Below, piece after piece: positions 34,559-42,657 of a stretch of DNA of 64,000 bases. This DNA is from Nitrospira sp. (GTDB lineage: Bacteria; Nitrospirota; Nitrospiria; Nitrospirales; Nitrospiraceae). Positions within the stretch are counted from its first letter, which is position 1. The number at the start of each line of letters is the position of its first letter. Position numbers and translations under genes: made by a program. The stretch is taken from positions 582,984 to 646,983 of the forward strand of contig JALHPO010000001.1 of the NCBI GenBank assembly GCA_022842445.1, written 5' to 3'. The notes under the pieces were generated by a model that ran no database searches, was not told the DNA's origin, and saw nothing but the letters and a program-made list of their open reading frames with translations.

Positions 34559-36331
34559 TTAGAGCGTCTTGCCCTTCTTCCTATTGGCGCGACGGGTCAA
34601 AATCCATCCTTCCAACAGGACAACACCGAACGCAATCACCACCGGATAGATGTACGTCTCTTGTGGAATCGGAGGATTCATGAACGTGTAATAGAAGGCC
34701 GACACGGCCATCTTCCGGCCTGCATCGCCGTTATGACCGTCCCATGCGAAGAAAACGGTCGGGATGTATTGTCCAACTTCGAAGAAGGTATCTTCATCGT
34801 AGTCCTGATCCTTCTTATTCCCCACCGGACGCTGAATCATCACGTACCAGCGGCCGTTCTTCCACTCACCCTTGAGGACTTTCAGATTCTCCTCATAGGT
34901 ATCGCGCTCGACAAAGTCCTTATCCCATCCGGTTCCCAGGAAGGCACGGACTGAGCCATCGGCTTCCCACTTCACAATATCGACAGGGAACTGCTCGTTG
35001 GTGCCGAACAGGTAGCGCGGCTTGATCGGAGAAGGCAGCTCTTTCCACTTCACCGCTGTTTCAATCGCGATGGCATCGTTATACACCTCGTACTTATTCT
35101 GATTGGCTGCGATAGACCCTTCTTCCCCGGTCTTCGGCTCCTGTTCCTTAATATCGATGTTGACCTGCGTTGGAGCCCACGGAAGCTTCCCTTCCGCGAC
35201 ACTCTTCGTTCTATCGTCCCACTCGAGGAGATACACGATGTGCTTATCGTTATAGAGTGAACGAACCCAAATATCGTCGATCCGATTGACGAAGTTTCTC
35301 GGCTTGTGGGTGATTTGTCCGCCCATTGCGACGTACCGCTTAGGCGCCTTCTGCCAGGCTTCATGTTCGATGTCGGCAGGGATATCTCCCTCAACAGGAT
35401 CGGAGGGAATGACGAAATTGATTTTCGGCTTATCGGACAATGGATCGATCGGAAGAGGCTTGCCTTCGGCATCTCTTTCACAGAGGGAGTTCACGAAATT
35501 GGCAATGTCCCATCGCTCATCCACTGAGGTATTGTCAGCGAACGACGGCATCGGCGTGCCATTGACGCCTGTGGAGAAGGTCCGGAAAATATTGGCGACA
35601 TTATAGGGATCCTGGCGGCTTCCACGGAAGTTCCAGCACTTGTGCCAATTGGCCGGCTGAATCGAAAAGCCCCAGTCGTCTTTTAGATTGAAGGCATTGC
35701 CGTCACCCCGGCCTTCCATCCCGTGACACTCAACGCACTTCTTTTCGACAATTAATTCTGCACCGCGCTTCTTGCTCTCCTCGCTCGCAGCTTTCGGTTT
35801 CAGTTCGGCGAGCTGAAGAATAGTCTGAGTTTCAGACTGCTTGTCCGTAAATTTACGATCCTTCACCAGTTGCGTGGTGACGAAAGACAATACCTGAAGC
35901 CGCTGCTCTTCCGACAGGATGCCTTCCCATGGCGGCATGGCTGAACCGGGCAATCCGTGCGTCACAGTCTCAAAGAGATCGTTCTGACCGGCAACCGGCT
36001 TTTTTGCATCAAACAACGGCAACTCGCCGCTGGCCGTGTGGCGAATCTTGAATGTCCCTTGATTGAAATTACGCGGGCGAGGCCAGAGGCGATCGGCGCC
36101 CGGCCCATCGCCTGCACCATCGACGCCGTGGCACCACACGCACTTGGTAAAATAAACCCGCTTTCCCGCCTCGATCATTTCTGCGGAGGGCTCAGCAGCC
36201 AGTTCTCCCTTTTTAAATCCTTCAGGAAGACCGCCTTGAGCAAAGACTATTCCGGCATTGGTGGCAATCAGGATAACTCCGAAGGCAGTGACGGCACCGA
36301 TGCCGGCCTTCCGAGTGACGCTGTTCATCAT
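34559..36331 (-). CDS. Diheme cytochrome c fused to an NxrC-like heme b domain
   Basis: Start at ATG 36331 with GAGGA 5 nt before; 590 aa. Signal peptide (about 1-32), cytochrome c domain 1 (CVWCH 64-68), cytochrome c domain 2 (CVECH 199-203), then an EB_dh-type domain (about 320-550; KPRYLFGTNEQFP, ILxxEWDDRT-like LLEWDDRTK) and a C-terminal membrane helix (YPVVIAFGVVLLEGWIL). This architecture joins c-type and probable b-type heme on one periplasmic, membrane-tethered chain. As last gene of the oxidase operon it is a plausible entry point for electrons from NXR. The fusion is unusual compared with stand-alone NxrC. Confidence 0.85.
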   Translation of the reverse strand: MMNSVTRKAGIGAVTAFGVILIATNAGIVFAQGGLPEGFKKGELAAEPSAEMIEAGKRVYFTKCVWCHGVDGAGDGPGADRLWPRPRNFNQGTFKIRHTASGELPLFDAKKPVAGQNDLFETVTHGLPGSAMPPWEGILSEEQRLQVLSFVTTQLVKDRKFTDKQSETQTILQLAELKPKAASEESKKRGAELIVEKKCVECHGMEGRGDGNAFNLKDDWGFSIQPANWHKCWNFRGSRQDPYNVANIFRTFSTGVNGTPMPSFADNTSVDERWDIANFVNSLCERDAEGKPLPIDPLSDKPKINFVIPSDPVEGDIPADIEHEAWQKAPKRYVAMGGQITHKPRNFVNRIDDIWVRSLYNDKHIVYLLEWDDRTKSVAEGKLPWAPTQVNIDIKEQEPKTGEEGSIAANQNKYEVYNDAIAIETAVKWKELPSPIKPRYLFGTNEQFPVDIVKWEADGSVRAFLGTGWDKDFVERDTYEENLKVLKGEWKNGRWYVMIQRPVGNKKDQDYDEDTFFEVGQYIPTVFFAWDGHNGDAGRKMAVSAFYYTFMNPPIPQETYIYPVVIAFGVVLLEGWILTRRANRKKGKTL

Positions 36332-36380
36332 ATTGATCCTCATCTCGTCCATCCAGGTTAGCAGTAGATGTCGCAACTGA

Positions 36381-37418
36381 TTAATCCCAGGTACGGGGAT
36401 AGTAGCCCGTATGCCAGTATTCGAACAAAATGACTTTCCAGATTTCGTCCACCGTCAAGTGCTGTTCCCACGGTGGCATGACCGAGGCCCAAGGGAACCC
36501 TTCGTTCGGCAAGCCGATACCGCCCTTGGAGACACGCCAGAAAATGAAGGTCTCTTGCAGTTGGGCAATCGTACCCGGGTCAGTAAAGTTTGCCGGAATC
36601 GGGTTGAACGCGAAGGCGTGCAAACCGCGTCCATTTAGATTATCTCCGTGGCAGAAATGGCAGTTTTGGAAAAATATTTCCCCGCCTTCCTTGACGTACT
36701 TCAAATAACCTTGATTCTTGTCGTCCCAAGGATTGGCATTCGGCTTCATCAACCGCCCCATCCCCTGTTCCACGATATTGGCGTTACTATACTCTTGGTC
36801 GTACTTCCCTTCCGGGTTCACACGATAGGGACTTTGCGACGTCTGCAAGACGTACGTTTTCCCATGAACCTTGGTGCTGGCCGGAGGAGCGGGATGGACC
36901 GTCCGGAGCTCAACGGGTTCCTCGGACTTCGGGACCATGGCGTTGTAGGAAAACCCCCCGACCAGGATGGGAATCAAGACAAGATATAGATACCGCATCA
37001 TCTTGTTCATGCCCGTCTGCGCATCCAACACGTTCATGATCGGTTGCTTGAACTTCTTCCAATCTTCCTCACTGGCGGAAATCCACATAAACACCGCGAC
37101 CATCGATACCGTTCCATACATCGCACGGACGCTGAAAGGGATCGGTGGATAGACTCTGAACTTCAAATAGAGCATGAAAAACAGCCAGAATCCGATCCCC
37201 TGCCAAAACCTTGGCATCGGCATTCCCATGGCGCTCAGCATGTAACTCAATCCGGCGAAACCCGCGACATAACAGCCGACCTCGATCAACATTTGCATCG
37301 GCATGTAGCCTTCGACTAAGCGCACCGTGTTTGAAGGAACGACGTCGAAAATCATCCCTCCGAGCAGAAGGAGCCCCAAGACTCCGACCAGAGCACCGAG
37401 TGACATCAATGCTTTCAT
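36381..37418 (-). CDS. Membrane-bound monoheme cytochrome c
   Basis: 345 aa. Residues 1-160 form about five hydrophobic helices; residues 165-345 are a periplasmic cytochrome c domain with one heme site CHFCH at 253-257 and a Met in SVMPPWEQHLT as likely axial ligand. The C-terminal helix ends in YYPRTWD. It is 44 nt before the next cytochrome gene and 49 nt after the one upstream. The combination of membrane anchor bundle and cytochrome c resembles the cytochrome subunits of alternative respiratory complexes; no exact match is claimed. Confidence 0.85.
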   Translation of the reverse strand: MKALMSLGALVGVLGLLLLGGMIFDVVPSNTVRLVEGYMPMQMLIEVGCYVAGFAGLSYMLSAMGMPMPRFWQGIGFWLFFMLYLKFRVYPPIPFSVRAMYGTVSMVAVFMWISASEEDWKKFKQPIMNVLDAQTGMNKMMRYLYLVLIPILVGGFSYNAMVPKSEEPVELRTVHPAPPASTKVHGKTYVLQTSQSPYRVNPEGKYDQEYSNANIVEQGMGRLMKPNANPWDDKNQGYLKYVKEGGEIFFQNCHFCHGDNLNGRGLHAFAFNPIPANFTDPGTIAQLQETFIFWRVSKGGIGLPNEGFPWASVMPPWEQHLTVDEIWKVILFEYWHTGYYPRTWD

Positions 37419-37462
37419 CGCCTACTCCCTTTCCCTCCGCAACAGCGATATATGACTCAATA

Positions 37463-38776
37463 CTATGAAATCTTTGGCGGCGGCGCGCCCACTTTCACTT
37501 GCGATAGATAATCGACAATCTTTTTCAACGCGCCCGCGCTCAGTTTTTGTCCGAAGACCTTAGGCATCGTGTTGTCCGGGAACGGCTTTACGACGTACGC
37601 GCTCGGCTCTACGATCGACTCCATAATATATTCGGTCGTAGACTTGGCCGTGCCCTTGTATCCCGGGTCCTTCAGACGAAGCGGGGCATTTGTCCCCTCC
37701 TCCAGCTTAGGACCGATCGTGCCGACCGCACCAGGAATGCCAGGAATCACGTGGCATGACACACACTGTCCCTTGGCGAAAATCTGATCAACCGGCTCAG
37801 ACCCGTCTGCCAGCAACGAACTTGCAGCACCTGCCGGCTTATCTTCTTGCTGCTTGGGCCGATCGGATTCTGGAATAAACTTCTCATAGGACTTGATCAT
37901 ATCTTCATAAGAAGGCGGCTCCTTGCCTTCACGGAGATACATCCAGGTATCCACTGCTGCCAACTCAGGGAGACTCAATGATATCGGCGGCTTATGGATT
38001 TTCGGCATTTGACTTTCTCGATCGTTCGAGCCCTTCAGCCCGAACCCAGCCACGACATAACAATTCGGGCAGGCATGCGATTCGGCAATATACTCCTGCG
38101 CAGTCGTTCCCGTTCCACAACCAGGACAGGCTTCTTTTTCCACCGTGTCACGTTTTGCCGGCGCATTCATGCTATAGCGGGGATCAGCCAGCCGTTCTTT
38201 CTCCGCCCGCTCAGGCAGTCCATAGAGATTCGGAGCCCGTTCGCTCAAGAAGCCCTTTTGGAAACCGTGACACAGCGGGCATTGGCCTTTGCCGATCTCT
38301 CCCTGCACGCTGCTCTTTCCGATACCGCCGAAGATAATCTCCTCGCCTTTATCAGCCAGCTGTTGAGGAGTCATCGAATCCCAAGTTATCTTCTCTTCTT
38401 TCGGCGGGAAGCCGCCTTCGACTTGCGGCAGCCAGTTGCCATATCCTGAGAGAAACGCCGCCACAAAGAACATAAATCCGCCGATTTTCAGCAACGCGCC
38501 AAGATTGGTGAAATACATCGCCATCACAAAACTTGTGACGGTAATCAATGCAAGGGATGCGGGCAGCATCCGGTTTTCACCGTAGAAATTGTTCTTATAG
38601 TTGGCGATAGCCATGAACAACAGAAACGTGGCGACAATCCCGATAAAAGTCTTGAACACCGCTCGCTTTTTTGCTGCAGGATCGGCGATGGACACCTGAA
38701 AGTAGACGAGCAAACCTGCAAGGATGGCGATAGCCACCCAACCCATCGAGAGGGCTTCGCTAATCAGATTACCCAA
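37463..38776 (-). CDS. Membrane cytochrome c, two hemes with an inserted CxxC/CxxC knuckle
   Basis: Starts with TTG at 38776, supported by GGAGG 8 nt before it; 437 aa. Three to four N-terminal helices (8-30, 43-60, 73-112), then cytochrome c domain 1 (CPLCH 166-170) and domain 2 (CVSCH 338-342). Between them sit CPGC (217-220) and CPNC (236-239), a rubredoxin- or zinc-ribbon-like pair inserted into the first heme domain. Electron transfer partner of the bd-like oxidase encoded 86 nt upstream is likely from context. Confidence 0.83.
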   Translation of the reverse strand: MGNLISEALSMGWVAIAILAGLLVYFQVSIADPAAKKRAVFKTFIGIVATFLLFMAIANYKNNFYGENRMLPASLALITVTSFVMAMYFTNLGALLKIGGFMFFVAAFLSGYGNWLPQVEGGFPPKEEKITWDSMTPQQLADKGEEIIFGGIGKSSVQGEIGKGQCPLCHGFQKGFLSERAPNLYGLPERAEKERLADPRYSMNAPAKRDTVEKEACPGCGTGTTAQEYIAESHACPNCYVVAGFGLKGSNDRESQMPKIHKPPISLSLPELAAVDTWMYLREGKEPPSYEDMIKSYEKFIPESDRPKQQEDKPAGAASSLLADGSEPVDQIFAKGQCVSCHVIPGIPGAVGTIGPKLEEGTNAPLRLKDPGYKGTAKSTTEYIMESIVEPSAYVVKPFPDNTMPKVFGQKLSAGALKKIVDYLSQVKVGAPPPKIS

Positions 38777-38862
38777 GGTATTGACCTCCTCCGGCTCATG
38801 CGGGAACGATACGATCTCCCCGCCGACTCATGCCTGCCGAATATCTATAAATATCTATCTGG

Positions 38863-40779
38863 CTAGTGGCTTGCTGCCGGTTGCGGCACCGCGCCAGGCA
38901 CGCCTGCCTTTGCCTCAACCGGGGCCTTCTTGGCCGCCAAACTACCGAGCCAGAACACGAAAAGAATACTGACCCAAAAGAACAAGACGTTGAATGAAAT
39001 CATATTTGCCGCAAACCCCACCGTATGGGTATAGGCCCAGGGTGAGTTATCGCGCATAATCTCATTGACATGCCAGAAGAGACGGACGGATGAGCGAATG
39101 TACCCCATCAATCCCATCATCCAAGTAAAGGCAGTCGCCAACATGATGAGCGCATATTGCGAACGGGCGGAAATCTTCCCCCACTCGATCGGCCCCATCT
39201 GCTTTGCCCCCTTCATCATCACGCCATTAAGGGCAAACATGAAGAAGAGGCAGGAGAGGGTGGTCGCCACCTGGGGAACAGAAAGCCCCACGCGGACGTT
39301 CGCGGGAATGTAATATCCGTACACGGCGAGTCCGATAATATTGATATAGGCGCACGCAAAGAAGACGCCCATAAAGATATTGCCGAATTTTGCCCACGAC
39401 ACGGTTGAAACCTTGTTGCCCCGCATATACCAGACGAAGCTCAAGACCGTAGTCGTAATAATGACGTTAATGCCGCCATTCTTGGCCGACATAACACCAT
39501 AGTTACCCAACACAGGATGCTGCTGGCCTCCCATGGCCTTCAGTTCGGCCGGTGTCATCACCATCGTATGCGGAGTGATGAACACCATGTAGCCACACGC
39601 GAGCAAGAACACCAGATACTTAATATATCGTTGGTACTTTTCAGCTCCGCGCATCCGGCCCATGGCCTGCCACAGATAATAGTTGGTGCTGAGAAAAAGG
39701 ATACCGATCATGGTCGCCTGAATAATGAACAGCCAGGCAAGCAACCCGCCCATGAGGGTAATTCCCATTTGCTGACGGTAGGCATAGACCTCGCGCATCA
39801 GCCAATAGCCTGCGAACGGCAACGGGATCAAGAACGCCACTCCAAGCGCCATGGCGATATAGCCCATCCAATCGTAGTGTGCACGATCCTCGTCCGTCTT
39901 CGATGCCAGGAACTTATAGGCGGCATACGCAGCCACGACGCCTCCGCCGAAGGCCATGTTGCCAAGAATGCGGTGCAAGTTGAGCGGATTCCACAACGCG
40001 GTGTGGATCACGTGCCAGATATTTCCGAGAAATCGGCCCTGCTCATCGACACCAGCCGGCGACATCATGAAACCGATCCACGAATTCGCCAGGAACATGA
40101 GTAAGGTCCCGATGATATTGAGGACCACCGACATGCTCAGGTGAATCCACTTCAAGAACCCTTCCTTCATCTTGTCCCAACCATAGTAATAGATGTAGAG
40201 GGTTCCACTCTCCGCCACAAACATCAGCGCATAAATATGCATGACCGGGCGGAAGATGCCGGATAGATACCCGAAGAATGCCGGATAGAGCGTTAAGAAG
40301 GTAAAAATCAAAATGCCGCCGAGAACGGCGGTCAAGGAGTAGGCCGTCAGGCTGATCTTAATGAAGTCATATGCCAACTGATCATACCGCTTGGCCAATG
40401 CCTTATCTTTCGTCACCACCCCCATGAACTCGATGATCATGCAGAAAATCGGAACGGCCAGCACGAAGCTGCCGTAATAGAGATGCTGCTGATTGGCAAA
40501 CCAGAGCAGGACGCGGCTTTCAAAGTTGTACCGGGGATAATCCCTGGGGCCGTCTACCGTCTTCGGAGCCGGAGCACCCATCACGATGCCCTCGGTCTTG
40601 TAATAGACGTCGCGCCCCTTCTCGACTTTATCGCCTTCCTTCTTTTCCGCGTCAGCGGCCGGCGCCTCTTCACCGATAGCCGGTGACGGCAACGCCATGA
40701 CGATCGGAAGCAGAAGAAGGCCCACCATCGCACACAACCCCATGATGGCGAACAGGTTCTTCCGGGTTACAAGACCCAT
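38863..40779 (-). CDS. Cytochrome bd-like oxidase, large subunit (copy 1)
   Basis: 638 aa, starting at ATG with GGAGG 8 nt before. N-terminal signal/anchor (8-30), then about 13-14 membrane helices. The region around His99 (FANQQHLYYGSFVLAVP) and NPLNLHRILGNMAFGG matches the CydA helices that carry the heme b595 and b558 His ligands; a GNYGVMSAKNGG motif and GYWLMREVYAYRQQMG follow. It is over 100 aa longer than ordinary CydA and no CydB is present. Nitrospira bd-like proteins of this kind are proposed terminal oxidases fed by periplasmic cytochromes; the Q-loop of quinol-type bd is not evident. Second copy at 44704. Confidence 0.87.
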   Translation of the reverse strand: MGLVTRKNLFAIMGLCAMVGLLLLPIVMALPSPAIGEEAPAADAEKKEGDKVEKGRDVYYKTEGIVMGAPAPKTVDGPRDYPRYNFESRVLLWFANQQHLYYGSFVLAVPIFCMIIEFMGVVTKDKALAKRYDQLAYDFIKISLTAYSLTAVLGGILIFTFLTLYPAFFGYLSGIFRPVMHIYALMFVAESGTLYIYYYGWDKMKEGFLKWIHLSMSVVLNIIGTLLMFLANSWIGFMMSPAGVDEQGRFLGNIWHVIHTALWNPLNLHRILGNMAFGGGVVAAYAAYKFLASKTDEDRAHYDWMGYIAMALGVAFLIPLPFAGYWLMREVYAYRQQMGITLMGGLLAWLFIIQATMIGILFLSTNYYLWQAMGRMRGAEKYQRYIKYLVFLLACGYMVFITPHTMVMTPAELKAMGGQQHPVLGNYGVMSAKNGGINVIITTTVLSFVWYMRGNKVSTVSWAKFGNIFMGVFFACAYINIIGLAVYGYYIPANVRVGLSVPQVATTLSCLFFMFALNGVMMKGAKQMGPIEWGKISARSQYALIMLATAFTWMMGLMGYIRSSVRLFWHVNEIMRDNSPWAYTHTVGFAANMISFNVLFFWVSILFVFWLGSLAAKKAPVEAKAGVPGAVPQPAASH

Positions 40780-40862
40780 GAAATACCTCCTTGATGCAAT
40801 GCGAATAAATCCACGTGATGTCCGTATGTCAATCGACTTAGGCCGGTACCGCCATCCAGCTA

Positions 40863-40994
40863 TTACTGGCGGAAGAGATACCAGAAATCCAAGCCCTGCA
40901 TGTCCATCAGATAATGATCGACCATCGCGAAGTACCCCACCGCAACGATGAGGGAGACGATCACCGCGACGACCGGATTATTCAGCGCACTCAT
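40863..40994 (-). CDS. 43-aa single-helix microprotein in the oxidase operon
   Basis: Too short for usual gene callers. ATG at 40994 with GAGGAGAAGAGGA just upstream, stop TAA at 40863-40865. Product MSALNNPVVAVIVSLIVAVG... is one membrane helix (about 7-25) with a short aromatic tail (FWYLFRQ). It lies directly before the bd-like oxidase gene in the same transcript, the position and size of CydX or CcoQ-type accessory subunits, to which I see no sequence match. Confidence 0.72.
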   Translation of the reverse strand: MSALNNPVVAVIVSLIVAVGYFAMVDHYLMDMQGLDFWYLFRQ

Positions 40995-41074
40995 ATCCTC
41001 TTCTCCTCTTTTTCGTTCTTCTTACTTTCCATTTCCCGAAACGCAAGACCTGCAGATCGCGCAATCAGCGGCCA

Positions 41075-41200
41075 TCAACAGGGACACTGAATTCCGGCAA
41101 ACCAATAGAAAAACCATAGCCCAAATGCACAGGTGATGTAGAAAATCATCTTGCCGATTTTGACCTTGATCTCACTATCTTGAGGCGCTGCCGATGCCAT
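41075..41200 (-). CDS. 41-aa single-helix microprotein, first gene of the oxidase operon
   Basis: ATG at 41200 follows AAGGAG at 6 nt; stop TGA at 41075-41077. The product (MASAAPQDSEIKVKIG...) has a polar N-terminus, one helix (about 18-36, rich in Phe/Trp/Tyr) and a terminal IQCPC. Two Cys sit at the membrane exit. It is the promoter-proximal gene, about 150 nt from a consensus promoter, and is followed 80 nt later by the 43-aa gene. Likely a small subunit or assembly factor of the bd-like oxidase; no known family is recognised. Confidence 0.72.
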   Translation of the reverse strand: MASAAPQDSEIKVKIGKMIFYITCAFGLWFFYWFAGIQCPC

Positions 41201-41357
41201 CGCTGACTCCTTATTGCTGATCGATTTGATGGATAACCATTGAGATTCTGCGTTTCTTGACAGCCAGGGAACCCTATGTTATTCAACTTCCTCGCGACTC
41301 GATTGTGAGCGTGATCACGGAAGAAAAATCATGGCACAAAACTCAAAAGCGTTCGAC

Positions 41358-41386
41358 ATTATAGTTTTGGCTGGTATGGTTGTCAA
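41358..41386 (-). promoter_or_regulatory. Consensus sigma70 promoter of the oxidase operon
   Basis: On the minus strand TTGACA (41386-41381), spacer of exactly 17 nt, TATAAT (41363-41358): both hexamers are perfect. Transcription would start near 41350, about 150 nt before the first ATG at 41200. It lies just beyond the stop codon of the SUMF1-like gene (41389). Confidence 0.85.
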
Positions 41387-41388
41387 CA

Positions 41389-42333
41389 TCATCTTGGCCG
41401 TGTTTTTAATTCTCTACTATTTTGATTTTCTGTAGCGCCGGACGGCTTCTCCTGCCTCTCTTCTTCCGAGTTTTTTGAGACCGCGCAGCGAAATCCGATC
41501 GTTTCATCGCGAAAATCCGGCATCATTTTGCTGCGACTGGTAATACGGATATCGGCTCCAGTCGTCGTAAAACTTCCGCCTCGCAACACCCGATACGTCC
41601 CATGCTCAGGGCCCGGAGGATTCTTCTCCGGCGATTCCTTGTAATAGACTTCCTGGTACCAATCAGCCACCCATTCCAGGACATTGCCGGCCCCATCCAG
41701 CACCCCGTACGGACTCTTGTCAGTGTGGAAACTCCCTACCGATGCGGACACTTCATACCCGTCATCCACACGGGCCCAGTTGGCGCCATTGGCCTGTTCC
41801 TTATTCCCCCATGGCCAGAGTCTCCCGTCGCTGCCGCGCATCGCTTTTTCCCATTCCGACTCCGTCGGAAGCCGCTTCCCCTTCCATCGGCAATATTCCG
41901 TCGCATCGTCCCATGATACATAGACGATCGGCTGATTGGTTCCCTTCATCCTTCCGATGCTCTTCACATAGCGCGCGGGCAGCCCAGGCTTCCGGTGGCC
42001 GGTGGCAGCGACGAACTGCTGATAGTAATGATTGGTCACTTCATGCCGATCGATCGAAAAACTATCCAAGTAAATAGTCCGTGGCGGCTGCTCATCGAAC
42101 CCGCCGCTCTCAGTTCCACGAACGAAAGACCCGGCCGGGATCGTCACCATGTCCTCCGGAACCGGCTCTTCGTGCGTCGCGTTGTCCGGCTCCCGCTCAA
42201 CCACATTCGTCGATTCACCGGATGGTTTTTCGAATGGCGTAAGAGTCGTGCCTTTCATGATCCCCGCGATGGGGAGGGCCGCGCAGGCCAACACAACGAA
42301 CAGGAAGACAATTTTGAATTTTGATTCGAGCAT
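41389..42333 (-). CDS. SUMF1/FGE-like membrane-anchored protein (copy 1)
   Basis: 314 aa. An N-terminal helix (8-25) anchors the chain, then a disordered acidic linker, then the formylglycine-generating-enzyme-like fold (about 60-290): MVTIPAGSFVRGTESGG, WDDATEYCRWKGKRLPTESEWEKA, WPWGNKE, VLDGAGNVLEWVADWY and RGGSF...GFRCA. The catalytic Cys pair of true FGE is missing in the RGGSF-to-GFR segment, so it should not make formylglycine; such folds also bind ligands or act in EgtB-like enzymes. A 319-bp repeat element lies directly upstream and may supply its promoter; the ribosome site is weak. Confidence 0.85.
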   Translation of the reverse strand: MLESKFKIVFLFVVLACAALPIAGIMKGTTLTPFEKPSGESTNVVEREPDNATHEEPVPEDMVTIPAGSFVRGTESGGFDEQPPRTIYLDSFSIDRHEVTNHYYQQFVAATGHRKPGLPARYVKSIGRMKGTNQPIVYVSWDDATEYCRWKGKRLPTESEWEKAMRGSDGRLWPWGNKEQANGANWARVDDGYEVSASVGSFHTDKSPYGVLDGAGNVLEWVADWYQEVYYKESPEKNPPGPEHGTYRVLRGGSFTTTGADIRITSRSKMMPDFRDETIGFRCAVSKNSEEERQEKPSGATENQNSRELKTRPR

Positions 42334-42338
42334 ATCGG

Positions 42339-42657
42339 CCTAGCAAGCTGCAGAAAAACCTGGCTTACTCATAAAGCATCGTTGACATCTTACGGATGAC
42401 ACGACAGATTCAATCGCATCGGGATGCTCAAAAAGGCCGCTGTTCTCACCCTTCCACCCCGGTGCGCCTAGACGCCCCATTCCACGGGCAAGGCCGCAGC
42501 GAGCGAAGAGGCGAGGCGGTACATACCAAGCTTTGCTTGAACCGCTCGCTTCGATCACATGCGAGCGGATAGGTTCCGCGCCTCCACAGATTCCACGCGT
42601 TGAGCCTCTGAGCGATGCGAGAACGCCGCTGGCGGACTTTTTCAGCAACCTGCTAGG
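42339..42657. repeat. 319-bp MITE-like element with imperfect terminal inverted repeats
   Basis: Left end CCTAGCAAGCTGCAGAAAAA (from 42339) and the complement of the right end, CCTAGCAGGTTGCTGAAAAA (to 42657), agree at 16 of 20 positions. The interior is non-coding with an internal palindrome (CCGCTCGC...GCGAGCGG near 42541-42569) and C-rich stretches. It occupies nearly the whole gap between the two SUMF1-like genes and provides the TAG stop of the upstream gene (42653-42655). No transposase is inside. Confidence 0.7.

Noticed and set aside
41331..41435. Plus-strand 34-codon frame with a membrane-helix-like product
   Set aside because: It overlaps the perfect minus-strand promoter (41358-41386) and the 3' end of the SUMF1-like gene, and its own ribosome site is weak; the hydrophobic look follows from the AT-rich promoter sequence.
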